A stretch of DNA of 64,000 nucleotides from Phaffia rhodozyma (Eukaryota; Basidiomycota; Tremellomycetes; Cystofilobasidiales; Mrakiaceae), in assembly GCA_014706385.1 (NCBI GenBank), contig JACGZH010000001.1, forward strand, positions 868,001-932,000, written 5' to 3'. Within the stretch, counting starts at the first letter, position 1; each line of letters begins with the position of its first letter. A program made the position numbers and the translations under genes. The notes under the pieces were generated by a model. The model made no database searches and was not told the DNA's origin. It worked only from the letters and a program-made list of their open reading frames with translations. Below, one piece after another: positions 39,982-52,368 of the stretch.

Positions 39982-41201
39982 TCAAGGCAATCCTTCGCTG
40001 TTCCGCCTCTCCAACACATTCGAAGAGCCGTTCGACTCCTCCGGCCCTTGCTGTCCACTCTCCGAAACCGCCGAGCCGATCTCCAAGCCAGAGTCAGACT
40101 CATTCTTCAGCTCGCTCTTCTCCTGACTATTCATCTCCCCTCGTTGAGCACGATCGACGTCTTCATCCGAAAGGACGGGGAATGGATATCCACCCGAGAT
40201 CTGAGGAGACTCTGTAGAGTTCAATACCCCCCCTCCTGAACTCCCGGCAGCTGACCGTCCTGCACTCACGCCTGCTCCCACAGCCGAACGTTCTTCGATA
40301 GGGTGCATGGTTGATTTGAACCCAATGGCACCAACGGACCCTACGTCATTTCCTCCAAAACCGGCCCTCGAAGACCCATCCCCCATACCTATGCCACCCC
40401 CAAAGTAGATACTTCCCGGAGTTTCCATCCTGGAGTGGATAGGAGTGAAACCTGAAGGTGTCATCGGTGGGAATATCGGGTTGTGTCCAAGATGCTGAGT
40501 GAGGTCTACGGCATGATGATAACCATTCGTTGACGTCGTTTGTTGAGCATGAGAATGAAGAGCTGGGGGTCCTGGCCCAGGTCCTGGAGTGACGTTTGAG
40601 GGGAACATCAAAGGTGCGCCTGGCGCAGGGTTCAAGAATGGATGACAGATCGGCGGAGACTGAAGCGAGGGAGACATTGGACCTAGACCCGGTGACAAGA
40701 ACTGTGGGAACACCGGAGGGGTCTTGAAATGATAACAAATGATAAAATTCTCCCAATTAGGTGATGTCGCAAGGGAAGAAGAAAGGTAAAAATGGACAAG
40801 AAAGGACAGAGATGACATACAGTGAAGGCGTTGAACTGGAAGCTAGGCATGCTAGGCGTCAACAAGGGCATTCCCCTTCCTCCATTTTGTAAAGGACTCA
40901 TGGTCGAGAACGGATGGCCTGCAAAGTAAGGTTGCGGGAGGTCGATCCGTCCCGGATGAGGTGCGTTCGCTCGGTGGTACGACCTCTGCTGCTGTTGTGG
41001 TTGCTGTGTTGGCTGCTTCTGTAGAGCAGTGGTCTTGCTATCGCCATTCTTCATCTCGGCCACATCAGACGCCCCAGCTGACAATTCCGATTGAGCCTGT
41101 CCGCTCTGAATTTTATCATCTGTTCTAGAAATAAGAGAGGACTGAGGCTGAGACCATCTATGTTGCTGAGATGACATCTGCTGTTGTTGCTGTTGTTGTT
41201 G

Positions 41202-41252
<51 letters not shown>

Positions 41253-44200
41253 AAGACTGAGCTGTGGGACAGTCTGGGTCTGACCCCCAGACTGAGCTTG
41301 AAGAGCGCCATAAAGATTTGCAGAGGCCCCATGCTGTGAAGAGTGAGGTATACCTACCCCATGGCTACCGTACGAAGCCAGCTGATGTCCATTTCCGCCA
41401 AGACTGGGAGCAGATGCAGAGATAGCATTACCCGCAACAGCTTGACCGGATGATCCGTAGAGTGGAGACGCCGAAAGATCATACCTCTGGAAGGAATCGA
41501 ACGAGGCCAGAGAACTGCCTAGACGGCTAGGGATCTGGTGCTGAAGTTGGTGTTGATGTTGATGTGCATGCTGATGTGAACCGCCAGGGGGATAGAAATG
41601 GGAAAGATTGGGAATCAAGTTGGGTTGGAGCTGAGGTTGGGTCGAATGTTGAATGGAGTTCGTTTGTTCGGGGAAGACTTGAAGTTTCCGACCGTTTATC
41701 TCGTAACTGATCGATATGGTGCGGTAAGAAAAACACAGGCACATCAGGTCAGAAAGACAAGAGGAAAGTGAGACACATGAGAAAAGGGGAAATATTTACC
41801 CATCAAACAATCCGATAGCATTCAAAGCATCAGCCTCCGTCCCAAACACGACGCTTCCAAACCCTTTGCTCCGTCCATCCAATCCTTGCGCCACGTCTGC
41901 CCTGGTGATATTACCGGCCGTTCGGAAGAGGTCCTGAAGAGCGAATGTGAAAGCAAACGGGAACAAAGAAAAAGTTAGGAATAACTCATTGATCTAACGT
42001 CGACTTGAGATATAGGCAGAAGGGGAGCTTACCTTGAGATCTTGCCATTGGATATGAAACGGGAGCTATGCAATCAGGTTCCAACGATTGATAGATCAGC
42101 CGTTGTCCAGCTTCTCATGCTCAAGTTGAATGAAAATGAGAAGAAGTAAGAGAAAGGAGCACTAACGTTCCCGACGAACAACACTTTCCCAACACCGACG
42201 TCTCCAGACCCAACACTGACGCCCTGCAGTCCGTCCTTACCGAATCTCGCCCCTGCCGCAGATGTAGACGATGACAAACCCAAAGCCGGATCAAACCCTA
42301 GCCTGGAGGCCGCATTCGACCCACTGATTCCGACTTTGGATTGTTTGATTCCTTGCTCGGTCGGCCCACCTGGTCCCCCTAGTCTAAGGGATTTTAGCAT
42401 GGCTTCTTCCAATGCAACCGACTGGTCTATCGCAGGCTTTGGTGTGAAGGACCGACCGTCGACCGAAGCTGCTGCTGATGATAGCGACGGTGATCCGATT
42501 TGAGGAGATTGAGTATGCATATAACTTAGAGAAGCTGATGTTCTGGAAGCAGTCGAGATCGCTGGTGAAGAGGCGGTCGTCCTTGTCGATGCTGAAGAAA
42601 TCGTCGGAACGGCTGGCGATGATCCCAACCGAGAGCCAAACGGACTATCGTTCGACCGAGTGAGGCCTTCTGACCCGAAAGAATGTTGCTGCTGTTGGGA
42701 GGGGTGATTGAAAAGCATCGAGGCCGCCGATGGAGTGCCAAGACCAGGGATCGGGTGATAGAGGTTTGAATGTGATGGGTACATCGGCGAAGAGGACGGA
42801 ACGACAGGGTTCATGTTTGGATTGTTGCTATTCTGATTGGCATGGTTGGGGAAAGAATTCGAAGCTGGTGTGCTGGAAAATGATGGATTCTGATGAAGAA
42901 GAGGAGGAGCATGTTGTTCAAACTCTGGAGGGAGTCGTTCCGGTCTGACCTCAAGGATCCGGGTTTGCCAGTTGTATCCGTTGAACATTTCTGATGAAAA
43001 GAATTTTGCGATAAGTGAGATGAGGAGACGATGATGATGACGACGATAAAAGAAAAATAAAGGGACAAACCAATCGCACGGATAGCGTCCTCCCGACTGC
43101 CCAGAAGGACGAGACCATGACCCTTGGACCGGTTATCCGCTCCCAGGCTGACATCGGCGCGCAACACCGTTCCAGCTCTCCTGAACAGATCTTTAACGTC
43201 TTGCCATCGGACTCTGAATGGCAGCTAGGTAAATGGGAAAGCAAAAGCAGGATCCAGAAGAGATTCGAGAGAGAGATAGTTAAGAGAGCAGAAGTGCATC
43301 GTCAGTCAAAGGGCTTACGTACACCCTCGATCGACTGCCGACCAAGACAAGATCGAGAAAAACAAAAACAAAGAAAAGATGGAAAAGATGGAGAACCAGA
43401 AGGAATGGAACATGGATAGGAAGACGGATCATGCGACTTACGTTCCCGACAAACAGGCAGACTCTCGTGTCGGTTGAACTTTGGCCGATGGCAGAAGATG
43501 AAGCTGAGAGGTTGTGACTGTTGTACGAAGGAGTTGTCGACCTGGGTTGTCCGTTGGGATGTCCTACACTTGACAGGGGCCTTGACAAATTTCCATGCGC
43601 TGATCCTGCTCCTGGTGAAGGTGAACTATGGCTGGTGTTGTGGCTGTTGGGAGTGAGATGGAACGGAAGAGGCGAAGGCGGGGGCTGGGATGTCGCGATC
43701 TGAATGAGCTTGTCGATATCGAGAAACGACGGTTTAAACGGCGGAGATGATGAGGACGATAGGGTGGGTTGAATGTGAGGTTCCGAACGCGGTTGATGAT
43801 GAAGCCGTGGCTGGTGAAAAGAGGGGAAAAGATGGTCGGATTGGGCAGAGGCAGTCAGCATTTGGACTTGACTGAGAACCAGTACAGCACGTCCTGCAAG
43901 GAAATGGATGAACAAGGAGAGCGAGCGAGAAACAAGAAAGAAAGGAAGAAAAAGCGAGAGAGAGAGAGAGAGAGAGAGCGGCAGAAAAGATAGAGAATAG
44001 AAGAAAGTAGAGAGACGGAAAGAAGAAGGAAACGGGTGACGACTCACATGGCTGAACTCTTCTGATGTATCTTCAGCTTTGCCCGTCGACTCCAAGAACG
44101 AACCAAGCATGTTTGCCCTGTCGACCTCTCCCGGAGGCGCACTGCCTGCCCCTTGCCGAGCTCGAAAATTCGGACGGACGGTGGTCGACATGTCTGTTTG

Positions 44201-44377
44201 CGAAGGCCGGATAGGCTTAGCAACAGAAGAGGACAGCGGAGAAGGGCTGATGTTATCTGAGGAGGACGGGGTGGTGGTTGAGGTCAAAAGCTGGTGCTGT
44301 AACTGCGGTTGCCGATGGAGATTTGAGAGATGGCTCGGTCCAGCTGGATGAATTAAATCGATGGAAGGTACAGGCAT
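39982..44377 (-). CDS. Two-RRM polyglutamine RNA-binding protein (Gbp2/Hrb1-like RRMs)
   Basis: Nine exons: 44048-44377, 43873-43893, 43442-43810, 43071-43224, 42167-42990, 42033-42065, 41800-41933, 40821-41706 and 39982-40722. All phases agree. RRM1 is [21 protein letters not shown] with RNP1 SKGHGLVLL, ending MFNGYNWQTRILEV. RRM2 is [20 protein letters not shown] with RNP1 SKGFGSVVF, ending YEINGRKLQVFPEQ. The [18 protein letters not shown] pattern is that of Gbp2/Hrb1 and hnRNP-M-type RRMs. Both RRMs are split by an intron immediately after GN of RNP2, which suggests tandem duplication of the exon pattern. The first linker is Ser/Pro/His-rich; the second has a run of more than 20 glutamines. 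The last exon uses an AAG acceptor. Exon 2 is only 21 nt. Confidence 0.85.
41178..41252 (-). repeat. CAG/CAA repeat encoding polyglutamine
   Basis: About 25 codons, (CAA)n on one side and a pure (CAG)n block of roughly 14 units on the other, inside the eighth exon of the RNA-binding gene. The pure block is expected to vary in length. Confidence 0.9.
43956..43978. repeat. (GA)n microsatellite in intron 1 of the RNA-binding gene
   Basis: A perfect GA run of about 23 bases. On the coding strand it is a (TC)n polypyrimidine tract about 60 bases upstream of the 21-nt exon. Confidence 0.85.
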
Positions 44378-46714
44378 CTATCTCGATCGATCGACCGACC
44401 GAGAGGCATACAAGAACAAGACGACAGGAGATAGATCGGGGAGCACGCAGGAGAAGAGAAGAGAAGAAGAGATGTGTTTTTGTGTGTGTGTGTGTGAGAG
44501 AGGAAGAGAGAAAAAGGAAGAAAAGAAGACTACAACGAAGAAATCCAGGACCGGATGAAGTCGGAGACGAAGCAAGAATACAAGAAGTTGGATTCCCTGT
44601 TTTTCTCTGCCCGAATGAAGAGCAACGTAATCCTGTCCTTCTTTGCTTTTGAACAACTAGCCTGCTGTCTGAATGGAGAAGAAAGATTCACTGGTGTCAC
44701 CCAGTCTCTTGCTGTTTCCCTTGGGGAGAAAAGACAAGAAAAGAAGAAGCAAAAAGGATCGGTTGAGGTGTTGATCGATCTGGAAGTGATGTGATACTCT
44801 GTTAGCTGGTTCATCCGTCACAACAGCTGTGACAATTTTTTGCGTCTGTGGGTGTGCTGCTTTCTTGACTCTCTGGTGTTAATCGTCTTTTCTCTGTCTT
44901 GTTTTAAACCGGATCATGACGATGGTGCACACACATGGTATACACAAATACAACGAATAGTACAGGAAAGAGTTGTCCGTCCACCTCCCATAAAAGCGAG
45001 CCTCCTCCGTTACTTTCGGCCTAGCCATCCTCATAAACTTCCCCTGACCGGCCCGAAACACAACCCGGTCATTGCCCGTCAAACCCAATGAAGGGTGAGG
45101 ACGTCCCTACGGTCACGCCCAGAGAAAGCCAGGTTTGGGTTGGAAGGATACTCAAACAGACAGTTTTACGGACAAAAGCTTCAGAGAAAGAGAAGGAATA
45201 GACAAAAGTTGCTCTCGGGAACGGGAACGCTGACTATGCAATTGTGAGGCAAAGACAGAACTTTTGTGTTCTGGAAGAAGGGGATGCGAAGAGAAAAAAA
45301 AAAAGGAAAACACAAAGCAAGAAGGAAACATTGTCAGTACACATATCCAAAATTAAGCTCAGTTCATGCTCAACCTATGGGGGCCGCTTACCACTTGGAT
45401 ATTTGTTCGAAAGAAGAAAAAGAGAAAGAAGAAACGATCCTAAATATCGACACTTATACTCATTCAGCTTCCGTTCACAAGGGTAGGTTTCCCTCTGGAT
45501 TTCCATGGAGAACTTGCATGCAGCAGAGGAAACAGCCCAGGCGGGTGAGTCGGTCGGAAGAGCACAGCCACAATTTCTGTCGTCTGGGAGAAGTTGATCG
45601 TTTATGCCTGTTTCCTGACTGGGGTTTGGAGCGTTGGTTCAGATCCGAGATATAATCGTCAGACTTGGATCGCTCGACTGAGAATGATCCGAGAGTATCC
45701 TTTGTGAGAGCTACGTTATGGCAAACCCGGCGGATCGAGTCCCAAGAACCAGAGTTTGGGTCGTTATGTCGCATAGGAAAGCGCGTCGGCACGATGTTCA
45801 AACTCAACGTAGACGGACAGATACCTTGTTGCCTTTCTTATGTACTCTTGAGCAGATTGACTCTCTTGTACGTAGATGTCACGTTGAACTCAAGCGCAAA
45901 GATGTGTTCTCTGAGATTAGGTCCTCTTTTGACTGATTGTTCGACCAGGACTGACGGTAACGACTGCGATCGACTAAAGCAGGGAAAGGTAAAGAGAATT
46001 CGATACAAGATGAGAAGAGAGGGAAGGAAGGAAGGAAGGAGAGAGAGAAAGAGCAAGGACCGGTCCAGGGCAGCCTCGTGCAAGGAAGGTCTCGGGCGCA
46101 AAGCTGAATCAGGGACTAGGAACGAGGGGGCTGACAGGACCGGACAAGAACCGGGGTTCACAGCTTTTCACAGCGAGCAATGACAATTTACCGTCACGGC
46201 GAATTCAGGGCAGAACTCGACCGAACGAATGAACCTCAAGTGTCCACTGGGCTATCTTCATCAGACAGGCGACCCTAGACGATGACAGGCATAAGACAGC
46301 TCGGTAGGATGATGTGTCAGAGAGCAAACAAGCTATGGACCGAAAGAAGGAATCGTCTTGTATAACAGAGAGTGTGTTGGTCGATAGAGCTGTGAACAAC
46401 AGACGATGCTCGAGAGCCACTACCCAATCACTGCACAGCGACAGAAGAGAAGCCAGAGAAGATACCGACAAAGAGACTGGAAGAACTTGACTGGAATGCC
46501 AAAGAAGACGGTCTTTATCGGATTAACAGTCGGACTCGGTTAGGGTTACCGTGCTGATCGACTGTGTTTGCCGACCGGACCTGAAGCCGTGGTGGTCTGA
46601 TTGACGGACGTACACATCTACGGAGAGGTGTGGACGAACTCTGAAGGTGGAATGGTGATGTAGAGAGCATATAAGAGAGGGATAGAGAGGGATAGAGAGG
46701 GAGGGAGCATGTTT

Positions 46715-46764
46715 GTGAGTGTGTGTATGTGTGTGTGTGTGTGTGTATGTGTGTGTGTATGTAT
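46715..46764. repeat. (TG)n microsatellite with TA interruptions
   Basis: GTGTGTATGTGTGTGTGTGT-type sequence, preceded by three copies of GATAGAGAGG at about 46680-46705. Confidence 0.85.
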
Positions 46765-46822
46765 GCATCTAAGCGGGCACAGGTAAAAGACGCCATCAGA
46801 AGAGTCTAGTGTGACAAACGAG

Positions 46823-47010
46823 GGGAAAGAGACTACAAATTAAATAGGAAGGAATATAAATGAATAGGGAAAGACTCTAAATGAATACGAAACACTGCCA
46901 AATTAAACTCAAAACACTACGAAATTGATACAAAACACTACAAATCATAGAGAGACACTACAAACTACAGACCAAACACTACAAAATTCACACCAAACAC
47001 TACAGATCCT
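46823..47010 (+). repeat. Decayed 21-bp tandem repeat, nine copies, upstream of SKN7
   Basis: Nine consecutive units of 20-22 bases. The six right-hand units share the core AACACTACAAA, starting at 46891, 46913, 46934, 46954, 46975 and 46996. The three left-hand units keep only the GA..CTA.AAAT part (GACTACAAAT at 46831, GAATATAAAT at 46852, GACTCTAAAT at 46873). The array ends about 175 bases before the SKN7 start codon. Confidence 0.8.
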
Positions 47011-47184
47011 ATTCGCAAAAATATAGCACCTTTTTTCCCCTCATCCTTTCCATCCATCAACTCTTTTGATTCCCTCCGTTCGTTCCCCCTTCGCTTGTCA
47101 GATAGATCCTTGGACATTGTTCTCTCGCCATTAGCTCTCTCCAGATCGTTCACCCAGATAGCAGCCAATCCAGGTGTCCAGGTC

Positions 47185-50100
47185 ATGGAAAATGCTCATA
47201 GGCAAGCCAGGCCGCACCTCTCACATTCTTCGTCTTCGTCTTCGGCTTCCTCTCCCCCAGGCTCTTATTTGTCCGGGATACATCCCTCCGGTCATCCTCA
47301 TCACGTTCAGCATCATCATCAGTGGCAGACAGCAACCCCACCACCACCACCGCCGCATTCTTCGTCCAACGCTTCTCATCCATACGCTCTGCCGCCGCCT
47401 AATCCATCGTCTGGGATGCATCATCCATCAGATAGGCTCTTTGGTAACGACGCCGGCGGGCATCATACATCCCATCCGTCCCCTATGACTATACATGGCC
47501 TTCCTTACGCCAGCGGCCCTCCTCCTCCTCCTCATCCGCTTCACCATCAGCAACAACAGCAGCAGCAGCAACAACAGCAGCAACAACAGCAAGCAACCCA
47601 TCTATCGCACCCCCACGGCCACGGCCACGTCCAACAACATCCATCCCACATCCATTCGAGCCAGTTCTCTGGTCACCCAATCAGCCAGTACACCAATCAC
47701 CCAGCCAGCGGCTACCCTCACCACGCCGTGTACTCCACCAGCCCAGGCGGTCCGCAAACATCGAATGTCCATCCTGAACCCTCCGGTCATTCTTTCGGAT
47801 GGGATCACGCCGATGGTGACCACAAGCCGACGTTACCACCTATCCTCCAACCGGCCGACATGTCCCGTCCCATGGGGTCCACACCATTACACGAAAGAGA
47901 GAGCTTTCTCAACTTGGACTCTAACCGACCCGCCAGTGCTCTCCGTTCAATGTCCAGTGCGATGGGCTCACGCTCGACTTCTAGTCAAGGAACTGCTCCC
48001 AACAACATCAAACAGGTCGCTCAAGGCCCGAGTGAGTTTGTCAAAAAGCTCTTCAAGTCAGTACCCTGTCTTTCTTTTCTTCCTTCTTGTCGTCATTGCC
48101 TATTCGTTTGATTTCGGAGACATCTCGCTCGCGCCCTAGACCATCAATCAAATGTTCTGTCTAATATTTTGCTCTCTTTTTTCTTTCTTTTCTGCTTTCT
48201 ACCTCTCAACCGGGCCTACATGTCTTACAGAATGCTGGAGGACGACGCGTTTGACGATGTTGTCGCTTGGAGCCCCAAGGGCGACAGCTTTCTCGTCAAG
48301 GTCAGTCCTTGTTTGTCTTCTCTATCGTGGAGAGAGCTGCTAAAGTGTATCGAGCCCTGACCTTACCTTCATATCAATGTGTGCTCAGAACATGAATGAG
48401 TTCACCACTCGAATCCTGTTTGTCCAGCAGTTTCCTCGTGCTCTTCTATCATGTCCCATCGGATAAAATCGATTTCTAACCAGGCCGTATCCTTCATCTC
48501 CACTTGACTTTTCCACCCTCTTCCCAGCCCTCAAACTTTCAGACATTCAAACTTTGCCTCGTTCGTCAGACAGTTGAACAAATATGATTTCCACAAGGTT
48601 CGTTCTCATTATACAATCATATGTTCTCATCAGGCCTCCTCGCCGTTTCAGATGCTTCCGATCAGGATGAATCATTGATGCGCGTGTCGCGTCTGTATGC
48701 TTTGGGGGGGAAACCATCGATCAGGTGAAAAATGAGGATGGCCAAGGAGCAGAAACTGTGAGTTTCCCTTCCCATCCCTTCTCTTCCTGTCTTTTGCCAA
48801 ACAGAAAGGTTACACTTCTGATCTTATCAAACTATTTCATCCATCGCTCGTCTCCCACCAGTCTTGGGAGTTTAAACATCCAGAGTTCAACACTACCAGC
48901 GGAGAAAGTCTCGAGAACATCAAGGTTTGCCCCTCCTTCCCCCCTTACCTTTGACTCTTCTCCAACTACATTCTCTTGTCTTTCCTCTCGCTCACGACCG
49001 ATATGTGTTCGACAATTAACATCTACCACAACAGCGCAAAGTCCCTGCACCAAAAAACAAGGCCGGTCAGACTCAATCGACCACAACAAACCCCTTGGGC
49101 AGGCCCGTCAATCTATCACGGGTATCTTCCAATCCAAACCTAGCCACATCATCAGATGTACCGGGAAGTCGACCGATCTCTCCTCTTCCCTCAATTTCGA
49201 ACGTCCATTCGACCTCGAATTCATCTCCTTCCACAGTCGTTGGCCCTAGTAGCCATCAATACCAACAACAAAATCAAGGTCAAAATCAAGGCCTGAACCA
49301 AACTCTGGGCCCGATCGATCCACAAGCGTTCTGTGCACTCCAAGCTCAAGTCGCGGCCCTTCAACAGAGTCATACGACGATCTTCAGACACGTTCAAACG
49401 TTGCAGGAACGATATCAGGAGGTGTTGAACGATCTGACCAGGTTACAGAGAGCAACAGGTGGAACAGAGGCACTCGTCAGTGATATGGTTGGTTACCTGG
49501 TCAAGTTGGAAAACTACGGTCAGCCTTCTTTCTCTTCCTGCTCTCATTCTCTCTCGCACACATATACACACAGAAGACTGTACTCACCCAAAAGAAACGG
49601 GCCGCAAACATCATCAGATCAACGATCCAACCAAGAGACACCTCATTTCACCCTTGGCTCGAGCTACCAAGCGCTCATCAATCCCAACTCCAACTCGAAT
49701 CAAAACACCACCTCGAATACGAACACAAGCCCGAGAACGAACACGAACACAAACACAAACTCGAACGCGAATACAAACACGAACTCAAATCCGAACCCGA
49801 ATCTGGCTGGTCCACAAGGGGATTACGTGTTTCAGAGAGGGAACGTCCAGCCGGCCTATGAGCCTACACAACCTACACAGCAGCAATCGACTTCGAACGA
49901 GTCAAGCCCGTTCTCAGCTCAAAGCTCACAGAGTCAGACCCGACAGCAGTATCCAGCTTATCATCTTCCGAAAACATCTAGAAAAGGAAAAGAAAGAGAA
50001 CACCAGCCTGGTAGAATTGGAGGATCTGCCGGTGGAGGAGGAGAAGGGGGAGCGGGAGGAAACACAGGAAGCGCTGGCGGTGGAAGAGAATGGGAAGAGA

Positions 50101-52250
50101 ATTGGGATAGACCGTCCAGTCAGGATCAAGCGCAAGCCCAGGGCCAGAGTCAGTCTCAACAGATGACGGCTACTCGATCTGGAGACCCTCTTCAACAACA
50201 GCAACAACAACAACAACAACAACAACAATCGGAACAAGACGACCCTACGACAGCAGCTGTCGCCGCTGCCGGCATATCTTCTGTCCAATTCGAGACGGCC
50301 AACCCGTTCTCTCCCTTCTACAAACACAACCCTCAGATGAACGGAGATTTGAACCTAAGCCTGTTACCCGACATGATGGGTCGAAGAGGTTCAGCCATCT
50401 TGAGCGAGACCGTTGGGCCGAATGGGTTGAAAGTTCTAACTGTCGGACAACTCAGATTCAGAGAATCCATCGAGTCGGATGACGGCGGTGGAATTGGTGG
50501 AAGTGGGAACGGAAAGATAGTCGATGGAGAATCTTTTGATTGGGACGACCATCTTTCGCGCTCAGGTCAAACCCACGAGCACGGATCGACCACCAAGGTC
50601 GAAGGTCGAGCGATAGAAGATGGACGAGGGAAGACGGACGGAACTCATGAGCAAGCATATATTCAAGCAGGAGGAAGCAGAAACAGTTCGTTCGGAGGAT
50701 TTGGACTGAACGGAAGGAATCATCCGCCAAGTTCAGGTGGTAGTGATGGGTCGAATCCAGCTACTCCTGTGAATGGTACCTCTAATGGGGCTGTCACTGT
50801 TGTCAATCCCAACGGCAACGCAAGCAGCAACAGCGGCAGTGTTGTTTCTTCTTCATCCTCAGTGAATGCTCAAATGTCCGCATCAACCAACTCGACGCAT
50901 GGCCATCACCAACACCGTCATCATTCATCTTCCAAGAGATCTGGCAAGCTTCGAGTGAGGCGATCCACTTATGTCCCTGGCTGGTCTGTTCCACCGAGAG
51001 TGTTGATTGTGGAAGACGACGCGGTCTACAGAAAAATGTCGAGTAAACTGTTGGAGGTGTTTGGTTGCAGTTTCGATATCGCCACCGATGGAATCGGAGC
51101 GGTCAATAAAATGAATTTGGAAAAATATGATTTGGTTCTCAGTAAGTTTGTTCGCCCTTTTTCACGTTCTTGTCCTGGACGGCCGAGTTGACTTGAAGTG
51201 TTTGTTCGCTCGCTTGTTCACTCTGTTTGTCCTGCGCGCTCTAGTGGATATCGTGATGCCGAACCTTGACGGTGTCTCCGCGACGTCTCTTATCAGACAG
51301 TTTGACTCGATGAGTATGTTTGCTTGTCTTATCCTCCTGCTTCTCGAATGGAGAGACTGACCGTGGTATTGTGTATGGATTTGGTTTGATGTAGCGCCAA
51401 TCATTTCTATGACGAGTAATAACAATCCAGAGGATGTGTTGTCGTACATGAGTTCAGGAATGACGGGTCATCTGTATGTCTTCACCCTACCTTTTGCATC
51501 CGCGGTGCGCTCTCTTTTCGTGTGTATAATTCATTTGCTTACATCGTTGTTTGTAGGCCGAAACCATTCAATAAGGAGAGTCTCCTCGGTTTACTTGAGG
51601 TCGGTCGTTTCTCATTCTCCTCATGCTTTCGCCCATTGACTGACCATCGAAATTTGACATCTGGCGATTGATGATGATATAGAAACACTTGATTCACTTG
51701 ACGTCTGTTCAACAACTTCAACTGGTCCCTCGACCGCCCAACGGTACGGGACCACCGCTATCTGATCCTTCTGTCGATGATGCGCTCTTGACGGGCGCTC
51801 AGGCTTTGCAAAATGGAGAGATTGCAGAGGGAGAGGAGATGAAAAACCCATTGATTGGGATGGGCCTCAGGGATGATCAATACATGTACGGGGTCTTATC
51901 CATCTCTTCTTGTCTCTTTTCTTTCGTCCATCTGCTGAACGTTGTTGCTCTTTTCCCTCTCTCTTCACAAAACAACAAATAAACAAACATACAGGGCGAT
52001 GATTCAGAATTTAATTTCGAGTGAATCTGTAGGTGATGGGTTGAACTCGACCTTATTCTCCGAGTCTCGGAGAGGATCATTCTCCATCGAAGCTCTTCTC
52101 GGCCAAGGAAATCCTCAGGCTTCTCCTGGTCTTGGCGGACCTCAAGTGCAGGGTGGAGGCGAATCTGGGCTGAAGAGGCATCTAGAGGAGGACGCGCCAG
52201 ACGGACCGGATGGGTCGAAAAGACATCGGTTCGAGGATGTGACGGAATAG
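47185..52250 (+). CDS. SKN7: Skn7-type transcription factor: HSF DNA-binding domain plus response-regulator receiver
   Basis: Terminal response regulator of the fungal phosphorelay, acting in oxidative, osmotic and cell-wall stress. Twelve exons: 47185-48056, 48231-48300, 48389-48417, 48528-48597, 48725-48757, 48862-48924, 49035-51141, 51245-51313, 51395-51473, 51557-51599, 51683-51885 and 51995-52250. All are in phase; 1297 residues. HSF domain: FVKKLFK-MLEDDAFDDVVAW, TFRHSNFASFVRQLNKYDFH and SWEFKHPEF. A coiled coil follows (FCALQAQVAALQQSHTTIFR, then LQERYQEVLNDLTRLQRATG). A long low-complexity linker of Asn/Thr and Gln runs comes next. The receiver has the acidic pair (LIVEDDAVYRK), the phosphoacceptor Asp (MDIVMPNLDG), the Thr/Ser switch (ISMTSNN) and the Lys (LPKPFN). 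The C-terminus is basic (GLKRHLEED...GSKRHRFEDVTE). The start is the first ATG of the open frame. Confidence 0.95.
47547..47592 (+). repeat. Mixed CAG/CAA glutamine repeat in SKN7 exon 1
   Basis: About 15 Gln codons in the His/Pro-rich N-terminal region, with CAG and CAA alternating. Confidence 0.85.
50196..50230 (+). repeat. (CAA)n glutamine repeat in SKN7 linker
   Basis: About 12 Gln codons, almost all CAA, between the HSF and receiver domains. Confidence 0.85.
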
Positions 52251-52308
52251 GATCCTCGAGGGGTTTCCTTTCTTATATTGTGCTGTTCCTTGTTTGCATT
52301 TGTGTTTT

Positions 52309-52368
<60 letters not shown>

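Larger units (their letters stand above)
44378..47184. other. Long gene-free region upstream of SKN7
   Basis: 2.8 kb between two divergent start codons, the longest gap in the window. Contents: a TG run at 44480-44496, purine-rich tracts, a GGAA run at about 46021-46040, a TG microsatellite at 46715-46764 and a 21-bp tandem repeat at 46823-47010. Open frames here (for example 45665-46183 plus) are of random-like composition. It probably contains long promoters and 5' untranslated leaders. Confidence 0.5.

Noticed and set aside
45266..46183. Open frames of 129 and 172 codons upstream of SKN7
   Set aside because: Random-like composition, simple-repeat-derived basic stretches, no splice logic and no family match.
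49515..49571. GGTCAG...ACACAG looks like a 55-nt intron in SKN7
   Set aside because: Removal would shift the frame and break the continuous 2.1-kb coding exon whose phase matches the receiver-domain exons.
49459..50166. 235-codon overlapping frame in SKN7
   Set aside because: Shadow of the low-complexity NTN and Gln repeats in another frame.
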